Source: [Clostridium] celerecrescens 18A (GTDB lineage: Bacteria > Bacillota > Clostridia > Lachnospirales > Lachnospiraceae). Taken from it: 64,000 nucleotides of DNA. The notes beneath the pieces are model-generated. The model did no database searches. It was given only the letters and a program-made list of their open reading frames with translations, and was not told the DNA's origin. The position numbers and the translations under genes are program-made. Location of the stretch: contig NZ_PGET01000001.1 in the NCBI RefSeq assembly GCF_002797975.1, positions 2,914,001-2,978,000 of the forward strand, in the 5' to 3' direction. Below, in pieces: positions 60,936 to 64,000 of the stretch. The stretch's first letter is position 1. The number at the start of each line of letters is the position of its first letter.

Positions 60936-62435
60936 CTAATCTCTTACGCCGCCTGTGGTCACAATGACAACATCTGGCTTGGATCTGGTTTTCTTTTTAT
61001 TTTCCTTCTTCGTCTCCTGTTCCGTCTCTGCTGCTGTGCTTCCTTCCAGGCTCTTTTCTGCCATCTCTTCTTTGCCTGCCGTTTGTACCTCAGTTGGTAC
61101 TTCCGTTGGTACCTTGGTTGATACTTCCATTGGTACCTCAGTTTGTACTTCCGTTGATCCCTCAGATGGTGCGGAAGAGGTCACTTCCGTTTCTCTTATT
61201 CTGGCAAGCTTCTCTGCCTCTTCTTTCGCCGCCTCCCGGCTTAAGAAGGCATCCCAGGTATACCGGTTGGATGCGCTCCAGAGAATCCACTCATCATAGC
61301 CTGCATCATAGACCGCCTGGATCTGGGCCCTTATTTCCTTAGCCCCGTAAGTAATGTGGTGTTCCAGATAGGTAGCCGTAAAATCCTGGAGCCAGGGGCG
61401 TACAATGGCCTGTTGCTTCCCGGCCACTCTGGCAGATTCCAGATCCTGCCTGGACAGCTTTAAAGCGGCTCGTATGGTACGGTATGGCTCCATATCCGGA
61501 TGATCGATTCCAAAGTTACCGTCACCGTAATGGGAAGGATAGATCATGGGACAAATATAATCCAGGTGGCATGCCATCTCCTGATAGATCTGCCCCACTG
61601 CCTCCGCGTCCACTTTGCTCCCGATGATGGTGCCAAACACATCTGCCGAAACAAAAACATTGCGGGAAGACAGCTTGTCATATGCATACTGGATAAATTC
61701 CGTAATAATATCCGTTTTGGAACGGCCCCTGGTATCCTTTTCGTCAAATACCACCTGCTTCATGGAGCTGTCCGTAGAAAACCGGATGTAGTCAAACTGG
61801 ACTTCATCAAATCCGGCCTTGGAAGCTTCGGTTCCCACCTCCACCAGATAATCCCATACCTCTGTCCGGTAAGGATTCACCCAGGCCAGTCCCTTATTAT
61901 CCCGGTGTAAACTTCCGTCCTTGTTCTTAAGTGCCCACTCCGGCTTTTTTTCGGCCAGATAAGGATCCCTGAACGCCACCACCCGGGCAATGGTATAAAG
62001 CCCCCTGGCCTTTAACTGGGCCATGAGACTGTCAATATCTTTGATGTACTTTTCTGTGGCACCGATCTCATTAACCGTAGGTGCATCTGCCATTGCAAAG
62101 GTAATCCGTCCGTCATCATTCTTCACATCAATGACAACCGTATTAATCTCAGTCCCCTGGATCTTGTCCAATATTGCCTGGAGCCCTTCCGAGCCGGCCA
62201 TATAGCTGGAAATATAGATTCCCTTTACCTTTACCGGCTTCTTTCCCGGTATTGCGGAAACTTCAACAGGAAGCTTCCCAGCCTCTGCCTCTGTGCTCTG
62301 CTCGGATTCCTCTGTACTCTGCTGAGATTCTTCTGTTTTGTTGTCTTTCTCTGTGGGTTCGGAAATTCCTTTGTATCTGCTGCATCCGGAGGTCACCAAC
62401 GAGAATGCAATCACTGCCAAAAGCCATCTTTTCAT
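60936..62435 (-). CDS. lipoprotein, putative glycoside hydrolase (DUF4015 family)
   Basis: 499 residues from ATG 62435; GTG at 62450 is possible. The lipoprotein signal KRWLLAVIAFSLVTSGCSRY is followed by a Glu/Ser linker. The TIM barrel typical of the family runs from about 75 to 420 (VKGIYISSYMAGSEGLQAIL, GFDEVQFDYIRFSTD, CPMIYPSHYGDGNFG), with the Asp-rich strand EVQFDYIRF likely catalytic. The C-terminus has short tandem repeats (VPMEVSTKVPTEVPTEVQT) and a basic tail. The substrate is unknown; cell-wall glycan is likely. Confidence 0.85.
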   Translation of the reverse strand: MKRWLLAVIAFSLVTSGCSRYKGISEPTEKDNKTEESQQSTEESEQSTEAEAGKLPVEVSAIPGKKPVKVKGIYISSYMAGSEGLQAILDKIQGTEINTVVIDVKNDDGRITFAMADAPTVNEIGATEKYIKDIDSLMAQLKARGLYTIARVVAFRDPYLAEKKPEWALKNKDGSLHRDNKGLAWVNPYRTEVWDYLVEVGTEASKAGFDEVQFDYIRFSTDSSMKQVVFDEKDTRGRSKTDIITEFIQYAYDKLSSRNVFVSADVFGTIIGSKVDAEAVGQIYQEMACHLDYICPMIYPSHYGDGNFGIDHPDMEPYRTIRAALKLSRQDLESARVAGKQQAIVRPWLQDFTATYLEHHITYGAKEIRAQIQAVYDAGYDEWILWSASNRYTWDAFLSREAAKEEAEKLARIRETEVTSSAPSEGSTEVQTEVPMEVSTKVPTEVPTEVQTAGKEEMAEKSLEGSTAAETEQETKKENKKKTRSKPDVVIVTTGGVRD

Positions 62436-62635
62436 AATACTCCTGTTCACTTTCTTTATGGTTTCAGGTGTTGAATGTAATAAATATTTAACATTTTACC
62501 ACAATTTGTAAAATTTTCCAATAAAAATTACATTTTCCGGATGCAGCCTTATTCTTTTAGCCTCTTATTTCATAAGCTATGTACTCTTTATCCAAATCAT
62601 TCCCCACTTTTTCTTTGTATGATCTGCCTTTGTTT

Positions 62636-63202
62636 TCAGCCGTTCTGACTGCTCTCCCGGCAGAAACAGGAAAGCTCATGGTCATTGACCACGCCAACTG
62701 CCTGAAGATAGGAATAGATGGTAACAGAACCTACAAAGGCCATTCCCCTCTTCTTTAAATCTTTTGAAACCCGGTCAGACAACTCCGTTTTTACTTGAAA
62801 GTCATCATCCTGATTGATGATGACTTCCTTGTTTGTGAATCCCCATAGATACTCGGAAAAAGAACCGAACTCCCGCTGGATCTCCAGAAAGGCACCGGAA
62901 TTTTTTACTGCAGCTTCTATTTTTTTCCTGTTCCTTATTATGCCCGTATTCTCCATTAAGCTATTTATTTTTTTCTCACCATAGCATGCCACCTTATCCA
63001 CATCAAAGCCATCAAAGGCTTCCCGGAAGGATTCTCTCTTTCTCAGTATGGTGATCCAGGAAAGCCCTGCCTGAAAGGTTTCCAAAAGGAACATCTCATA
63101 AAGCTTTTTATCATCATAAACTGGAACTCCCCACTCTTCGTCGTGATATTTCATATAAACCGGCGAGGATTCATCCACCCAAAAGCATCGTCTTTTCTCC
63201 AT
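62636..63202 (-). CDS. tag: DNA-3-methyladenine glycosylase I
   Basis: 188 residues. The Tag signature CFWVDESSPVYMKYHDEEWG covers the zinc Cys and catalytic region; FQAGLSWITILRKRESFREA follows; a His/Cys zinc set closes the protein (NDHELSCFCRES). It removes 3-methyladenine from alkylated DNA. The start ATG 63202 abuts the methionine aminopeptidase stop, so they share a transcript. Confidence 0.93.
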   Translation of the reverse strand: MEKRRCFWVDESSPVYMKYHDEEWGVPVYDDKKLYEMFLLETFQAGLSWITILRKRESFREAFDGFDVDKVACYGEKKINSLMENTGIIRNRKKIEAAVKNSGAFLEIQREFGSFSEYLWGFTNKEVIINQDDDFQVKTELSDRVSKDLKKRGMAFVGSVTIYSYLQAVGVVNDHELSCFCRESSQNG

Positions 63203-64000
63203 TTATCTTGCAAGCACCTCCGCTCCTTCTTCCGTAATCAAAACAGTATATTCCCACTGTGCAGACAGACTTCCATCCTTTGTATAAATGGTCCAGCCGT
63301 CATGGTCATCCTGTACTACATCAGCTTTTCCGGCATTCACCATTGGCTCAATGGTAAATATCATCCCTGGTACAAGAAGCATGTCGGTTCCTCTTGTGCC
63401 GATGTGGCTGACCCATGGCTCCTCATGGAAATCCACACCCACGCCGTGTCCGCCGATTTCCCGCACGACCGTAAAGCCATTGGCATAGATATGTTCCGAA
63501 ATAGCTGCTCCGATATCTCCCAGATGGCCCCATGCCCTGGTCTCCTTCACAGCCAGATCCACACTCTCCTTTGTGACACGGACAAGTCTCAAGGCCTCAT
63601 CGGATACGTTGCCGATGCAGAACATTCTGGAGGCATCGGCATAGAAACCGTCAACAATGGTAGTCACATCCACATTGACAATATCCCCATCCTTTAAGAT
63701 CCGGTTAGAATCCGGGATTCCGTGGCATACTACCTCATTGATGGATATGCACACACTTTTGGGATACCCCTCGAAATTAAGGGTTGCGGGGATTCCTCCC
63801 ATTCTGATAGTATTCTCGTGTACCAGTGTATTGATTTCTTCCGTACTGATGCCTGGCCTTATCATCTCATCCACCAGATCAAGAATCCTGTTGTTTACAA
63901 TTCCTGCACGGCGGACTCCTTCAATCTGAGCCGGCGTTTTTATCATATAGTGCTCTGGAACCTCATCTCCCATGACCGCATAGTTTTCAAGCTTCTGGTC
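63203..64000 (-). CDS. map: methionine aminopeptidase type I, N-terminus outside window
   Basis: The metal-binding residues are present: Asp in VNVDVTTIVDGFYADASRMF, His in IGGHGVGVDFHEEP, Glu in IFTIEPMVN and Glu near the end (WEYTVLITEEG). It removes initiator Met. An internal ATG at 63973 exists, but the frame stays open to the edge (DQKLENYAVMGDEVPEHYMI). That fits clostridial forms with an N-terminal SEC-C zinc motif, so the true start is probably beyond the window. Confidence 0.9.
   Translation of the reverse strand, partial: DQKLENYAVMGDEVPEHYMIKTPAQIEGVRRAGIVNNRILDLVDEMIRPGISTEEINTLVHENTIRMGGIPATLNFEGYPKSVCISINEVVCHGIPDSNRILKDGDIVNVDVTTIVDGFYADASRMFCIGNVSDEALRLVRVTKESVDLAVKETRAWGHLGDIGAAISEHIYANGFTVVREIGGHGVGVDFHEEPWVSHIGTRGTDMLLVPGMIFTIEPMVNAGKADVVQDDHDGWTIYTKDGSLSAQWEYTVLITEEGAEVLAR

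Noticed and set aside
1..64000. CRISPR arrays, rRNA and tRNA genes
   Set aside because: No regularly spaced repeats with unique spacers, no rRNA-like blocks and no cloverleaf with a CCA-end context were recognised on either strand.

Overview
The window looks like chromosome from a Clostridia member, most likely Lachnospiraceae (Lacrimispora or Enterocloster type). This rests on gene content and order (lysS-greA-dusB; hprK-murB-rapZ-whiA-crh next to dnaE and pfkA), strong GGAGG-type ribosome binding sites and the pectin-sugar catabolic genes. No rRNA, tRNA or CRISPR array was recognised. All identifications come from reading the sequence; no database search was run.

Left flank (1-2868): a partial LysM/GH18 protein, a SAM methyltransferase and decayed coding scraps. 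Then comes a 26.6-kb integrated element (about 2869-29502). It is bounded by an 18-bp perfect direct repeat lying in the 3' end of lysS. The left copy still carries the last nine codons and the stop of a second lysS 3' end, with synonymous differences. Both ends also carry TTGGTACAAA-like direct repeats at 11-bp spacing, which resemble integrase arm sites. Inside are a truncated tyrosine recombinase, a small relaxase with a ribbon-helix-helix partner, an oriT-like nested inverted repeat and an excisionase-like HTH protein. It reads as a mobilizable element whose integrase has been lost.

The element is packed with defence genes. In order: an AAA ATPase/PD-(D/E)XK protein; an IS3 relic; a DUF6508-like gene between 31-bp inverted palindromic repeats; an HNH protein with McrC and McrB; an unrecognised two-gene pair (11785-12936); an IS256 relic; a type II restriction-modification set (SacI-like endonuclease, C5 methyltransferase, XRE controller); qatC and qatD without qatA or an intact qatB; a secreted Ig-like protein; and a four-gene operon of WYL regulator, YkgJ-like Cys-cluster protein and two glycine-rich membrane-type proteins. 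That last operon is the best candidate for an undescribed system. Its regulator appears frameshifted at an A9 tract just after the start codon. An XRE regulator and a DUF4304 gene point the other way.

Right flank (29473-64000): housekeeping lysS, greA and dusB, then a pectin/hexuronate region. This has a LacI regulator, uxaA, uxaB, an ABC sugar transporter (binding protein and two permeases, no ATPase), GH28, GH105, a TIM-barrel isomerase and an AraC regulator. A shared 12-bp palindrome GTAAGCGCTTAC (variant GTAAGTACTTAC) lies before lacI, uxaA and the transporter operon, so one LacI regulon probably joins extracellular pectin oligomer uptake to altronate metabolism. An LysR gene and a CPA2 antiporter sit in between. 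After that come pfkA, dnaE, a Crh-like HPr paralogue (Glu15, Ser46), whiA, rapZ, murB, hprK, uvrC, a DUF1653 gene, a putative glycoside hydrolase lipoprotein, tag and the edge of a methionine aminopeptidase. HPr kinase and Crh beside pfkA form a compact carbon-catabolite control neighbourhood.
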